Part shown: positions 20,229 to 29,201 of the stretch, piece by piece | Numbering within the stretch: the stretch's first letter is position 1 | Layout: every line of letters starts with the position of its first letter | Assembly: GCF_025813715.1 (NCBI RefSeq) | Contig: NZ_CP107532.1 | Coordinates: 1-64,000 of the forward strand | DNA from: Methylobacterium sp. FF17 | GTDB taxonomy: Bacteria > Pseudomonadota > Alphaproteobacteria > Rhizobiales > Beijerinckiaceae | Length of the DNA: 64,000 nt | Reading direction: 5' to 3' | The notes under the pieces: generated by a model | Seen by the model: the letters and a program-made list of their open reading frames with translations, nothing else | What the model was told of the DNA's origin: nothing | The model's database searches: none | Made by a program: the position numbers and the translations under genes

Positions 20229-21194
20229 CTAACCGCCCCAGCCGTAATCCCGCGCGTGCCCGGCCTGGCGGTGGAACACCAGCCGGCGATCGTATTCCAG
20301 CGGGTCCTTCGGCTGCACCAGCGCGCCCTTCGGCACGTTGAGCCAGTCCACGAGGCGCGTGAGCAGGAAGCGCAGGGCCGCGCCCCGGCACAGGATGGGG
20401 AGCGCGGCGACCTCGGCCTGCGTCAGGGGGCGCACCGCCTCGTAGCCGGCGATGAGGGCCGCGCCCATGTCGCGGTGGAAGCGGCTGTCCGCGTCGAAGC
20501 ACCAGGCGTTGAGGCAGATCGCGAGGTCGTACGCGAAGGCGTCCGTGCAGGCGAAGTAGAAGTCGATCAGCCCCGACAGGTCGTCGCCGATGAAGAACAC
20601 GTTGTCGGTGAAGAGGTCGGCGTGGATGACGCCGGAGGGCAGGCCGCCGGGCCAGCCGGCTTCGAGCACGGCGAGATCCGCCCGCACCCGCGCGGCGAGG
20701 CCGGGCGAGACCGTGTCGGCCTGCGCCTCGGCGCCGGCGAAGAGCGGCGCCCAGGATGCCACCGAGAGGTTGTTGTCCCGGCGCATGCCGAAATCGGTAC
20801 CCGCCGCGTGCAGTCCGGCCAGCGCGCGGCCCAGGGCCCGGCAATGGTCGACCCCCGGCCGCTTGACCGAGACGCCCTCGAGGAAGCTGACGATGACCGC
20901 CGGGCGCCCGCAGAGTTCGCCGAGCGCCACGCCGTCGCGGTTGCGGATCGGCTGCGGGCAGGCGAGCCCGCGCGCGGCCAGGTGCTCCATCAGGTTGAGG
21001 AAGAACGGCAGGTCACCGAGGCGCACCCGCTTCTCGTAGAGGGTGAGGATGTACGACCCGCCGGTGGTGTGCAGGAAGTAGTTGGTGTTCTCGACCCCCT
21101 CGGCAATGCCCTTGCAGGAGAGCAGCGTGCCGATCCCGTAGGCGGAGAGGAAGGCGGTCAGCGCCTCGTCGGAGACCTCGGTATAGACGGCCAC
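20229..21194 (-). CDS. thrB: homoserine kinase (type II, ThrB)
   Basis: A 321-residue ATP-dependent kinase that phosphorylates homoserine in threonine synthesis. It belongs to the aminoglycoside-phosphotransferase-like fold used as ThrB in alphaproteobacteria: GVENTNYFLHTTGGSYILTLYEKR (ATP site), VIHADLFTDNVFF (catalytic Asp/Asn) and GLIDFYFACTDAFAYDLAICLNAWCF. The start MAVYTEVSDEAL is typical. It lies downstream of ispH on the same strand, a common pairing in Rhizobiales, but a strong hairpin separates them. Confidence 0.95.
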   Translation of the reverse strand: MAVYTEVSDEALTAFLSAYGIGTLLSCKGIAEGVENTNYFLHTTGGSYILTLYEKRVRLGDLPFFLNLMEHLAARGLACPQPIRNRDGVALGELCGRPAVIVSFLEGVSVKRPGVDHCRALGRALAGLHAAGTDFGMRRDNNLSVASWAPLFAGAEAQADTVSPGLAARVRADLAVLEAGWPGGLPSGVIHADLFTDNVFFIGDDLSGLIDFYFACTDAFAYDLAICLNAWCFDADSRFHRDMGAALIAGYEAVRPLTQAEVAALPILCRGAALRFLLTRLVDWLNVPKGALVQPKDPLEYDRRLVFHRQAGHARDYGWGG

Positions 21195-21229
21195 GGCGCT
21201 TCACTTGATCGTTTCGAGGGCGAACAGCA

Positions 21230-21254
21230 CAAGGGCGCCGGAACGGCGCCCTTG
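21230..21254 (-). terminator. hairpin between ispH and thrB
   Basis: CAAGGGCGCC (21230-21239) and GGCGCCCTTG (21245-21254) form a perfect 10-bp stem with a 5-base loop. On the minus strand it is followed by TGCTGTT, a weak T-rich tail. It lies 47 bases after the ispH stop and 36 before the thrB start, so it probably reduces read-through. Confidence 0.65.
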
Positions 21255-21301
21255 CGGTCGAACGGGGCCGGCGGGCGAGAAACCCGAGCCTGACTTCAGG
21301 T

Positions 21302-22318
21302 CTACTCGGCGGCTTCGCTGCGCAATTCGCGCGGCAGCGGGAAGGACATGTCCTCGACCACCGTGGAGACCGTGTCCACGGTCACGGTGTAGCGCGTGGC
21401 GAAGGCGTCGATGATCTCCTCCACCAGGACCTCGGGTGCGGAAGCGCCGGCGGTGAGGCCGAGCTTGCGGATGCCCTCGAAGGCCGGCCAGTCGATCTCC
21501 TCGGCGCGCAGCACGAGGCGGGTGATCGGGCAGCCGACGCGCTCGGCGACCTCGCGCAGGCGCTGCGAGTTCGAGGAGTTCGAGGATCCGACCACGATGA
21601 CGGCGTCCACCAGCGGCGCGACCTGCTTCACCGCTTCCTGGCGGTTGGTCGTGGCGTAGCAGATGTCGTCCTTGTGGGGACCGGTGATGGTCGGGAACTT
21701 CTCCTTGAGCGCCGCCACGATGTGGCGGGTGTCGTCCACGGACAGCGTCGTCTGCGTCACCCAGGCGAGGTTGTCGCGGCTCTCGGGCTCCAGGGCGGCG
21801 ATCTGCTCCAGGTCCTCCACCAGGGTGATCGAGCCCTTGGGCAACTGGCCCATGGTGCCGACGACCTCGGGGTGGCCGGAATGGCCCACGAGCAGCACGT
21901 GGCGGCCGCGCTTGTGGTGGATCTCCGCCTCGCGGTGAACCTTGGTCACCAGCGGGCAGGTGGCATCGATGGTGACGAGGCCGCGGCTGTCGGCGTTGGC
22001 CGGCACCGTCTTGGCGACGCCGTGCGCGGAGAAGATCACCGGGGCGGAGCCGTCCGGCACCTCGTCGAGCTCGCGCACGAAGACGGCGCCCTTCCGCTTC
22101 AGGCTCTCGACCACGTACTTGTTGTGGACGATCTCGTGGCGGACGTAGACCGGGGGTCCGTAGATGGCGAGCGCCCGCTCCACCACGTCGATGGCCCGCA
22201 CGACGCCGGCGCAGAAGCCGCGCGGCGCACAGAGCAGGATCTCCAGGGGCGGCTTCTCCAGCTGCGGCGTGGCCGCATCGGCGGAGACGGGGGAGGTCGT
22301 CGGATTCGCGTCGCTCAT
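21302..22318 (-). CDS. ispH: 4-hydroxy-3-methylbut-2-enyl diphosphate reductase
   Basis: A 338-residue [4Fe-4S] enzyme making IPP and DMAPP in the last step of the MEP pathway, which feeds carotenoids, the bacteriochlorophyll tail and hopanoids. The three cluster cysteines are visible in [24 protein letters not shown] and [17 protein letters not shown] and [12 protein letters not shown] are family signatures. Start [10 protein letters not shown] is chosen; 20 further upstream residues in frame look non-coding. The N-terminal 25 residues are a weakly conserved extension. Confidence 0.96.
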   Translation of the reverse strand: MSDANPTTSPVSADAATPQLEKPPLEILLCAPRGFCAGVVRAIDVVERALAIYGPPVYVRHEIVHNKYVVESLKRKGAVFVRELDEVPDGSAPVIFSAHGVAKTVPANADSRGLVTIDATCPLVTKVHREAEIHHKRGRHVLLVGHSGHPEVVGTMGQLPKGSITLVEDLEQIAALEPESRDNLAWVTQTTLSVDDTRHIVAALKEKFPTITGPHKDDICYATTNRQEAVKQVAPLVDAVIVVGSSNSSNSQRLREVAERVGCPITRLVLRAEEIDWPAFEGIRKLGLTAGASAPEVLVEEIIDAFATRYTVTVDTVSTVVEDMSFPLPRELRSEAAE

Positions 22319-22456
22319 GATAGCCGGGATGTGGCGAGGCAAGGCCGCCCCTGTCAACCATCCATACCGCAAAACCACCGCCCTGGCACCCGGCCCCGTG
22401 TGAAACCGGACCCGCGTGGCGTGTGGGACCCGGTCATCCGCCGATTTCGGCGTGCG

Positions 22457-23878
22457 TCAGGCCCGCATCCTGGCCCCGGCCGCGCATTCTGCCAGGGCCG
22501 CCTCCAGGAGCGGGATCATGCGCGGGTCGGTGCACTGGGCCACGTTGAAGCGCAGGAAGGCGTTGCCGAGGGAGGACGGGCTGAAGGCGCCTCCGGGGGC
22601 GAGGACCAGTCCCCGCGCCAGGGCGTGCCGCGCCACCTCGGCCGAATCGATTCCGTCGGGCAGGCGCATCCACAGGAAGAACCCGCCCGCCGGTTCGAGC
22701 CAAGCCGTCAGCCCGCAAGCCTCCAGCCGGCGCAGGGCCGGGGCCATGGCGCGGGCGAGCTTGTCGCGGACCTCGCCGAGGTGGCGGCGATAGGTCCCGT
22801 CCGTCAGGAGGCCGTGCATCAGGCTCGCCGACAGGTGGCTGTTGCCGAGGCTCGTGGCGAGCTTCAGGTCCACCAGCGACTCGACCCAATCGGCGCGCAG
22901 GGCGATGAACCCGCAGCGCAGGGCCGCCGAGAGGGTCTTGGAGAAGCTGCCGACCTGGATCACCCGCTCCAACCCGTCGAAGCCGGCCAGGCGCGGCGAG
23001 GGCGCGACCTCGAAATCCCCGAAGATGTCGTCCTCGACGATCAGGGTGTCGTGCGCCTCGGCGAGGCGGAGGATGCGGTGCGCGGTCGTCGCCGCCAGGG
23101 TCGAGCCGGTGGGGTTCTGCAGTGCCGAGTTGGTGAGGTAGAAGCGCGGACGGTGCTCGGCGAGCTGCGCGGCGAGGATGGCGAGATCCGGCCCGCAGGG
23201 GGTGAGCGGCACGCCGACGATCCGGGCCCGGTGCGCCCGCAGCAGGGCGTGGTAGTTGAAGTAGCAGGGGTCATCCACCAGCACGGTGTCGCCGGGTTCG
23301 AGCAGGAAGCGGCAGAGCAGGTCCACGGCCTGGGTCGCGGAATCCACCAGCACCACCGCGTCGGCCTCCGCCTCCACGCCCTTCTCGGACAGGCGCCGGG
23401 CGATCTGCGCGCGCAGCGGGGGAAAGCCGAGGGGCTGGTCGTGCGCGACGAGGTTCGCCTCCCCGCCCCGCGCCAGCTGCCGCAGGCCGCGCCGGATCGC
23501 GTCCTCGGGCATCCAGGCGGCCGGCAGCCAGCCCGAGCCCGGCATCACGAGGTCCGGGCCCGCCTGCATCGACTGCCGGGTGATCCAGAGCGGGTCCACC
23601 GCCCGGTCGAGCTGCGGCCCCACCGTCTTCAGGCAGAGCGGGCGCGTCTTGCCGGCCACGTAGAAGCCGGAGCCCCGGCGCGCCACGATGGCGCCCTCCG
23701 CGCCGAGGCGGTCATAAGCCTCGACCACGGTGGATTTCGACACCCCCATGCTCTCGGCGAGCGCGCGCACCGAGGGCAGCCGCGCGCCGGGCAGGAGCTG
23801 GCGCGCCGCGATCCGCTCGGCGATCGAGGCCGCCACGGTCGTGACCAGGGTCGGGGCGGATGCGGGTGCGGCCTTCAT
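22457..23878 (-). CDS. PdxR/MocR-type transcription regulator (GntR HTH + aminotransferase domain)
   Basis: A 473-residue fusion. Residues 10-80 are a GntR winged helix (LLPGARLPSVRALAESMGVSKSTVVEAYDRLGAEGAI); the rest is a class I aminotransferase-like domain with a PLP-lysine region VGSFSKTLSAALRCGF. Such MocR proteins sense PLP or amino-compound imines and control B6, GABA or taurine genes, usually divergent from themselves. The divergent neighbour here is the DUF1127 gene at 24010. The start MKAAPASAP is chosen since the upstream extension overlaps the promoter region. Confidence 0.88.
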   Translation of the reverse strand: MKAAPASAPTLVTTVAASIAERIAARQLLPGARLPSVRALAESMGVSKSTVVEAYDRLGAEGAIVARRGSGFYVAGKTRPLCLKTVGPQLDRAVDPLWITRQSMQAGPDLVMPGSGWLPAAWMPEDAIRRGLRQLARGGEANLVAHDQPLGFPPLRAQIARRLSEKGVEAEADAVVLVDSATQAVDLLCRFLLEPGDTVLVDDPCYFNYHALLRAHRARIVGVPLTPCGPDLAILAAQLAEHRPRFYLTNSALQNPTGSTLAATTAHRILRLAEAHDTLIVEDDIFGDFEVAPSPRLAGFDGLERVIQVGSFSKTLSAALRCGFIALRADWVESLVDLKLATSLGNSHLSASLMHGLLTDGTYRRHLGEVRDKLARAMAPALRRLEACGLTAWLEPAGGFFLWMRLPDGIDSAEVARHALARGLVLAPGGAFSPSSLGNAFLRFNVAQCTDPRMIPLLEAALAECAAGARMRA

Positions 23879-24009
23879 CTGTCCTGCTCCTCGTCCCGGA
23901 CAATTTGGTCGAACCGTACTGCACTGTCCCTGTCCCCGCCAGTCGCCGCCGGGCATCCCCGTTCCCTCGGCGCCCGGGACGAACGGCGCGTCGGCAGAGG
24001 ACGACGACC

Positions 24010-24336
24010 ATGGACGGCATCACCGCGCACACGCATACCCGACCCACGACCCGGCTCGACCGCGCCCGGGCCCGCCTGACCCGTTGGATGGCCGCCGCCG
24101 TCGCGGGCGTCTCGCGGGCCGCGATCAACCGCCGTGTCGTGGGGCAGCTGTCCCGGATGTCCGACCGCGACCTCAAGGATATCGGCCTCGTGCGCCAGGA
24201 CGTGCTCGATTCGCAGACCCTGCTTCTGGAGGGCGACGCCGCGAACTTCCTGGTCGGCCGCCGCGAGGAGCGGCGCCGGGCCCGGCATCCGGTCCCGGCC
24301 GGTCGGCGGCCCGCGTCGTTCGGCGCGAGGTGCTGA
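24010..24336 (+). CDS. DUF1127 domain protein
   Basis: A 108-residue, Arg-rich protein. The DUF1127 core RRVVGQLSRMSDRDLKDIGLVRQDV sits at about residues 38-62 between basic, low-complexity flanks. In other alphaproteobacteria short DUF1127 proteins bind RNA or affect sRNA and phosphate or C1 metabolism; this is longer than the minimal 45-70 residues. The start MDGITAHTHT follows an ACGACGACC spacer. It diverges from the MocR-type regulator, with 131 bp between the two starts. Confidence 0.75.
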   Translation: MDGITAHTHTRPTTRLDRARARLTRWMAAAVAGVSRAAINRRVVGQLSRMSDRDLKDIGLVRQDVLDSQTLLLEGDAANFLVGRREERRRARHPVPAGRRPASFGARC

Positions 24337-24510
24337 TTCGCACCGGCGGCCGCCCGCGCGGCGTCGTCGGCGTCGCGCGGGCGTGACGGGCGGCCGCCCA
24401 CCCGCTAAGACGGCGCGTCCGGCACGCCTGGATCGCGTTCGATCGGCATCGGCAGGCCCATCCGCCTGAGAACCGATCGGCCCCGGATCGTCGTCCAACC
24501 TCGGAGTGTC

Positions 24511-26448
24511 ATGGCGAGCGCCGCGACCCACGTCAGCTTCCTGCCGCCGGTGCTGACCTTCCTGTCGGCGGCGGTGATCGGCGTGCCGATCTTCCGGCTC
24601 ATCGGCCAGAGCGCCGTGCTCGGCTACCTCGTGGCGGGCGTGGTGATCGGTCCGTTCGGCTTCTCGCTGATCGCGGAGCCCGAGACGGCGGCGAGCGTCG
24701 CCGAGATCGGCGTCGTGCTGCTGCTCTTCATCGTCGGACTCGAACTCCAGATCTCCCGCCTGGTCTCGATGCGGCGCGACATCTTCGGCCTCGGCACCCT
24801 GCAGCTTCTGACCTGCTCGGCGGCGCTGGCGGGACTCGGCATCCTCATGGGCGCCAGCCCCTCGGCCAGCCTCGTCATCGGCATCGCCCTGGCGCTGTCG
24901 GCCACCGCCGTCGCCCTGCAGTTGCTGGAGGAGCGGGGCGACATGGGCACGCCCTATGGCGGGCGGAGCTTCGCGGTCCTGCTGTTCCAAGACATCTCGG
25001 TGGTGGCCATCCTGGCCCTGATGCCGCTCTTCGCCTCCTCGGGCGGGGCCGGGGGCGACGGCTGGCTCGTCTCGGCCCTGGTCTCCACCGGTACGGTGGG
25101 CGCCGCGATCCTCGCCGTGGTGCTGGTGGGCCGCTACGGCCTCAACCCGTTCTTCGGCCTGCTGGCGGCGAGCGGCGCCCGCGAGGTGATGACCGCCGCC
25201 GCCCTCCTGGTGGTGCTCGGCACCGCCATGCTGATGGAGCATGTCGGCCTGTCCATGGCCATGGGCGCGTTCCTGGCCGGCGTCCTGCTCGCCGAATCGA
25301 ACTTCCGCCACCAGCTCGAGGCCGACATCGAGCCGTTCCGCGGCATGCTGCTCGGCCTTTTCTTCATGAGCGTCGGCATGTCCATCGACGGCGGCCTGCT
25401 CAAGGCCGAGTGGCCGACCCTGCTCGGGGCCACGGCGGGGGCGATCCTGCTCAAGGTCGCGCTGGTCGCCGGCCTGTTCCGCCTGTTCGGCTCGCCCTGG
25501 CTCGACGCGGTCCGGGGCGGCGCGATCCTGGCCCCGGCCGGCGAGTTCGCCTTCGTGCTGCTCCCGGCGGGCAGCGAACTCGGGCTGGTGGATTCCGCGA
25601 GCACGCGCTTTGCCGTGGCGCTGGCCGCCCTGACCATGCTGGTCGGACCCGTGGCGGCCAAGGCCCTCGACAGCCTGCTCGCCCGCCGTTCGGCGGCGCC
25701 CGAGCCCGTGGCGGACGCCATCGAGAGCACGGAGGCCCGCGTCCTGGTGGTGGGGTTCGGCCGCTTCGGACAGATCCTGACCCAGGTGCTGCTCGCCGAG
25801 GGGATCAGCGTCACGGTGATCGACAAGGATGTCGAGCAGATCCGCAGCGCCTCCCGCTTCGGCTTCCGCGTCTATTACGGCGACGGCACCCGCCTCGACG
25901 TCCTGCGCGCCGCCGGCATCGGCCGGGTCGAGCTGCTCTGCATCTGCGTCGACGACGGCGAGGCGGCCCTGAAGATCGTCGACATCGTGCACGAGGAATT
26001 CGCGAGCGTGCACACCTATGTCCGGGCCTATGACCGCATGCACGCCGTCGAACTCATGAACCGGGACGTGGATTTCCAGCTGCGCGAGACCGTCGAATCC
26101 GCCCTCGCCTTCGGGCGCGCCACCCTGGAGGGCCTCGGCCTCGATGCCGAGGCCGCCGCCGCCATCGCCGAGGACGTGCGCAAGCGCGACGTGGCGCGCC
26201 TCGTGCTCCAGCAGGCCGGCGCCCTGCCGGACGCCACCTTCTGGGCGCGCGGCGTCTCCGAGATCAAGCCGGAGCCGCTCACCGAGCCGCAGCGCCCCTC
26301 GCGCGCCCTGAACGCCGAGACCCGCGGCATCATCGGTTCAAAGACGCGGGAGGCCGCCGCCCGCACCCTGGAGGCCCAGGCGCCGCAGCCCGCCCCGCAA
26401 GCCGCCCCCCAAGCCGCCCCGCACCAGGACGCGCGTTCCGATGCCTGA
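24511..26448 (+). CDS. Kef-type monovalent cation:proton antiporter (CPA2)
   Basis: A 645-residue potassium/proton antiporter. About 12 transmembrane helices cover residues 1-390, with SVGMSIDGGLL and GAFLAGVLLAESNFRHQLEADIEPFRGMLLGLFFMSVGM typical of KefB/C. A TrkA-N (RCK) NAD-binding domain follows (RVLVVGFGRFGQILTQVLLAEGISVTVIDKD). The C-terminus is an Ala/Pro/Gln tail. Likely expels K+ in exchange for H+ under electrophile or pH stress. Its last codons overlap the MATE gene by 8 bases, so the two are co-translated. Confidence 0.93.
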   Translation: MASAATHVSFLPPVLTFLSAAVIGVPIFRLIGQSAVLGYLVAGVVIGPFGFSLIAEPETAASVAEIGVVLLLFIVGLELQISRLVSMRRDIFGLGTLQLLTCSAALAGLGILMGASPSASLVIGIALALSATAVALQLLEERGDMGTPYGGRSFAVLLFQDISVVAILALMPLFASSGGAGGDGWLVSALVSTGTVGAAILAVVLVGRYGLNPFFGLLAASGAREVMTAAALLVVLGTAMLMEHVGLSMAMGAFLAGVLLAESNFRHQLEADIEPFRGMLLGLFFMSVGMSIDGGLLKAEWPTLLGATAGAILLKVALVAGLFRLFGSPWLDAVRGGAILAPAGEFAFVLLPAGSELGLVDSASTRFAVALAALTMLVGPVAAKALDSLLARRSAAPEPVADAIESTEARVLVVGFGRFGQILTQVLLAEGISVTVIDKDVEQIRSASRFGFRVYYGDGTRLDVLRAAGIGRVELLCICVDDGEAALKIVDIVHEEFASVHTYVRAYDRMHAVELMNRDVDFQLRETVESALAFGRATLEGLGLDAEAAAAIAEDVRKRDVARLVLQQAGALPDATFWARGVSEIKPEPLTEPQRPSRALNAETRGIIGSKTREAAARTLEAQAPQPAPQAAPQAAPHQDARSDA

Positions 26449-27874
26449 GGACACCGGCGGCGCCCGCTTCGTCGAGGGCTCGATCCTGCGCCACGTGGTG
26501 GCGATGAGCGCCACCGGCTCGGTGGGGCTGATGGCGATCTTCGTCGTCGACTTCCTGTCGCTGCTCTACGTCTCGAAGCTCGGCGATCCCATGCTGACGG
26601 CGGCGGTGGGGTTCGCCACCATCGTCCAGTTCTTCGCCATCGCCATCAATATCGGCCTCATGATCGCGGCCGGCGCCCTGGTCTCGCGGGCGATCGGCGC
26701 CGGCGACCCTGCGGGCGCGCGCCGGCTCGCCACCTCCGGCACCATCCACGGCCTCGTCGTCTCGGCGGCCCTGGTGCTGGCGATGCTGCCCTTCCTGCCG
26801 GCCTTCCTCGGCTGGATCGGGGCCGATGCCGAGACCCTGCCGGTGGCGCTCCGCTTCCTCTGGATCACCCTGCCGTCGAACCTGCTGATGGGGCCGGGGA
26901 TGATGTTCTCCGGACTGCTGCGCGCGGTCGGGGCCGCCCGACAGGCCATGTACGTCACCCTCGGCGGCGCCATCGTCACCGCCGGCCTCGACCCCCTGCT
27001 GATCTTCGGCGCCGGCCTCGGGGTGGACGGGGCCGCGATCACCACCTGCGTGGCGCGGGCCACCTTCGCCCTCGTCGGCCTCTGGGGCGTGCGCCAGCAC
27101 CGGATGCTGGCGCGGCCGAGCCTCGCCGACGTGGTCGCCGACGCGCCGGTGATGATGCGCATCGCCCTGCCGGCCGTGCTCACCAACCTCGCGCCCTCCG
27201 TGGCCAGCGCCTTCATCGCCCATGCGCTGGCGAAGTTCGGCGCCGTGGCGGTGGCCGGCAACGTGGTGATCGACCGGCTCACCCCCGTGGCCTTCGGCGG
27301 CCTCTTCGCGATGTCGGGCTCGATCGGTCCGATCCTGGGTCAGAACTGGGGCGCGGGGCGCTTCGACCGGATGCGCGGCGTCCTGCGCGACGGCACCCTC
27401 GTCACCGCCGCCTACGTCGTCGTGGTCTGGCTCGCGCTCGTGTTCGGCGCCGAGCCCCTGACCCGGCTCTTCGCCCTGGAGGGGGTCGCGGCCGAGCTGT
27501 TCGGGTTCTTCTGCCGCGTCAGCGGCGCGGTCTGGTTCTTCACCGGGTTGCTGTTCCTGGCCAACGCGTCGTTCAACAACCTCGGCTTCCCGTTCTACTC
27601 CACCGTCCTGAACTGGGGCCGTGCCACCGTGGGGACGGTGCCGCCCGTCCTCATCGGCGCGCATTACTACGGCCCGAAGGGCGTCATCGTGGGGGTGGGC
27701 ATCGGCGCCGTGCTGTTCGGGCTCGCGGGCATCGTGCTGGCCTTCCGCACCGTCGCCACCCTGGAGCGGCGGGCCGCACCCTCGGCCGCCGCGGTCGCGG
27801 ATGCCGAGGCCCCGAATGCCGGCCCCGACGCCGCCCGGGCGGCCGCGCCCGCGCAATCCGGCGCCCTGGTCTGA
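26441..27874 (+). CDS. MATE-family multidrug/sodium efflux transporter
   Basis: A 477-residue membrane protein with 12 predicted helices in two repeats, as in the MATE (NorM/DinF) family: FVEGSILRHVVAMSATGSVGLMAIFVVDF at the start, LGGAIVTAGLDPLLIFGAGLGVDGAAITTCVARA in the centre, and GGLFAMSGSIGPILGQNWGAGRFDRM opening the second half. It exports cationic or organic compounds driven by Na+ or H+. It overlaps the Kef gene, and a SpeE-like gene follows 43 bp downstream. Confidence 0.92.
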   Translation: MPEDTGGARFVEGSILRHVVAMSATGSVGLMAIFVVDFLSLLYVSKLGDPMLTAAVGFATIVQFFAIAINIGLMIAAGALVSRAIGAGDPAGARRLATSGTIHGLVVSAALVLAMLPFLPAFLGWIGADAETLPVALRFLWITLPSNLLMGPGMMFSGLLRAVGAARQAMYVTLGGAIVTAGLDPLLIFGAGLGVDGAAITTCVARATFALVGLWGVRQHRMLARPSLADVVADAPVMMRIALPAVLTNLAPSVASAFIAHALAKFGAVAVAGNVVIDRLTPVAFGGLFAMSGSIGPILGQNWGAGRFDRMRGVLRDGTLVTAAYVVVVWLALVFGAEPLTRLFALEGVAAELFGFFCRVSGAVWFFTGLLFLANASFNNLGFPFYSTVLNWGRATVGTVPPVLIGAHYYGPKGVIVGVGIGAVLFGLAGIVLAFRTVATLERRAAPSAAAVADAEAPNAGPDAARAAAPAQSGALV

Positions 27875-27917
27875 GCGCCGCCCCCCTCTCCATCCGATCG
27901 CCGCGCGGAGCCTCCCG

Positions 27918-28628
27918 TTGATTCCCCCGACCCCACCCGGCCCCTGGGTCCATCTCGACAGCAGCCCGATTCCGGAGACCGGCGCGACGCTCCATCTCCT
28001 GCGCCAGGGGGACGCCTACTCGATCCAGGTCGGGAGCAACGAGCTCATGACCAACCTCGACCGCCGCTCCGAGCAGGCGCTCGCCTCCATCGCCTGCGCC
28101 CGGCTGCGGGACCGCCCTCGGGCGCGCATCCTCATCGGCGGCCTCGGGATGGGCTTCACTCTTCGGGCGGCGCTGGCGGCCCTCGGCCCCGAGGCGCGGG
28201 TGGTGGTGGCCGAACTCGTCCCCGCCGTCGTCGCCTGGGCGCGGGGGCCGCTGGCCCACCTGTTCGGCGACAGCCTGGACGATCCCCGCGTGGAGATCGT
28301 GGTGGGGGACGTGAACCGGCTGATCCAGTCGGGGCCCGAGCGCTTCGACGCGATCCTCCTCGACGTGGACAACGGCCCCTCGGGGATGACGCGGCGGGAG
28401 AACGACCGGCTCTACGACCGCTGGGGCCTGCGCCGCGCGCATTACGCGCTCACGCGCGGCGGCATCCTCGGCATCTGGTCCGGCAAACCGGATCGACGCT
28501 TCAAGGCGCGCCTGCGCCTGCATGGCTTCGCGGTGGACGAGGTCCGCGTGCGGGCCAACGGTGGCGCGGATGGCCCGCGCCACGTTCTCTGGTTCGGAAT
28601 CCGCCCGGAGGCCGGGATCGGCATGTGA
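27918..28628 (+). CDS. spermidine synthase-like (SpeE-fold) protein
   Basis: A 236-residue Rossmann protein of the polyamine-synthase type. YSIQVGSNELMTNLDRRSEQALASIAC resembles the SpeE substrate region; ILIGGLGMGFTLRAAL is the SAM/dcSAM loop, and FDAILLDVDNGP replaces the usual D-x-x-D-P with D-V-D-N-G-P. Domain length is below a full 280-300 aa SpeE, so polyamine synthesis is unproven; a SAM-methyltransferase role is possible. The start is read as TTG at 27918 with GGAG 9 bases upstream; no ATG fits. Third gene after the Kef and MATE genes. Confidence 0.75.
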   Translation: MIPPTPPGPWVHLDSSPIPETGATLHLLRQGDAYSIQVGSNELMTNLDRRSEQALASIACARLRDRPRARILIGGLGMGFTLRAALAALGPEARVVVAELVPAVVAWARGPLAHLFGDSLDDPRVEIVVGDVNRLIQSGPERFDAILLDVDNGPSGMTRRENDRLYDRWGLRRAHYALTRGGILGIWSGKPDRRFKARLRLHGFAVDEVRVRANGGADGPRHVLWFGIRPEAGIGM

Positions 28629-28650
28629 TCCGGGCCCCGGTCGCGGTCGC

Positions 28651-28938
28651 TCAGTAGCTGTAGTTGCGGCGCGGGTAGGCCTGACCCTGGCCGTAGCCGG
28701 CGTCGCGGGGACGGACCCGCGCGCCGTAATCGACCTCGCGCTGGCGCCGCGCCTGACGATTGGCCAGGTAGCGTCCGCCGAGGCAGCCCGCCACCGCGCC
28801 GACGACGCCGCGCTCGGCCAGGTAATGTCCGGCGATGCCGCCGATGATCGCGCCCTTGATGCAGCCCTTGGCCTCCGCCGCCCCGACGCTGCCGAAGGTG
28901 AGGAGCGCGAGGGCCGACGCTGTCGCTATGATCCGCAT
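28651..28938 (-). CDS. small secreted glycine-zipper protein
   Basis: A 95-residue protein: signal peptide MRIIATASALALLTFGSVGAAEAKG, then a hydrophobic glycine-zipper segment (AIIGGIAGHYLAERGVVGAVAGCLGGRYLA) and an Arg/Tyr/Gln-rich C-terminus (YGQGQAYPRRNYSY). Glycine-zipper proteins of this size usually associate with the outer membrane. The start at 28938 is preferred since the 22 residues before it destroy the signal peptide. Function unknown. Confidence 0.72.
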   Translation of the reverse strand: MRIIATASALALLTFGSVGAAEAKGCIKGAIIGGIAGHYLAERGVVGAVAGCLGGRYLANRQARRQREVDYGARVRPRDAGYGQGQAYPRRNYSY

Positions 28939-29121
28939 TGATGGTCTCCCGGCTGATGCGAGGAGAGAACCGCCATCGCCCCGCCCCGTTCCCGCCGGGC
29001 GCACCGCCTTCGCAGGGCCGGATCCGTTCCGCGCCGGGCTTGCACCGGTTCGAGCAAAGGCCGTCCCTTTAATCCGGAAAAACTCAGCATTTCCGCAGCC
29101 TGTGTCCCGTCCGCCGCAGGC

Positions 29122-29182
29122 AGGCCGGCGCGCGCCGGCCTAAGGAATGACCAAATGATAAGCCGGCCCCCGAGCGGCCGGC
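29122..29182. promoter_or_regulatory. two GC-rich palindromes upstream of the outer-membrane protein gene
   Basis: A perfect 20-base palindrome AGGCCGGCGC/GCGCCGGCCT occupies 29122-29141, and GCCGGCC-N7-GGCCGGC occupies 29162-29182, ending 19 bases before the ATG at 29202. They flank an AT-rich stretch (AATGACCAAATGATAA). The second could form a hairpin just before the Shine-Dalgarno. Whether they are operators or mRNA structures cannot be told. Confidence 0.4.
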
Positions 29183-29201
29183 CACGAGGGGACGCTTGGT
29201 C

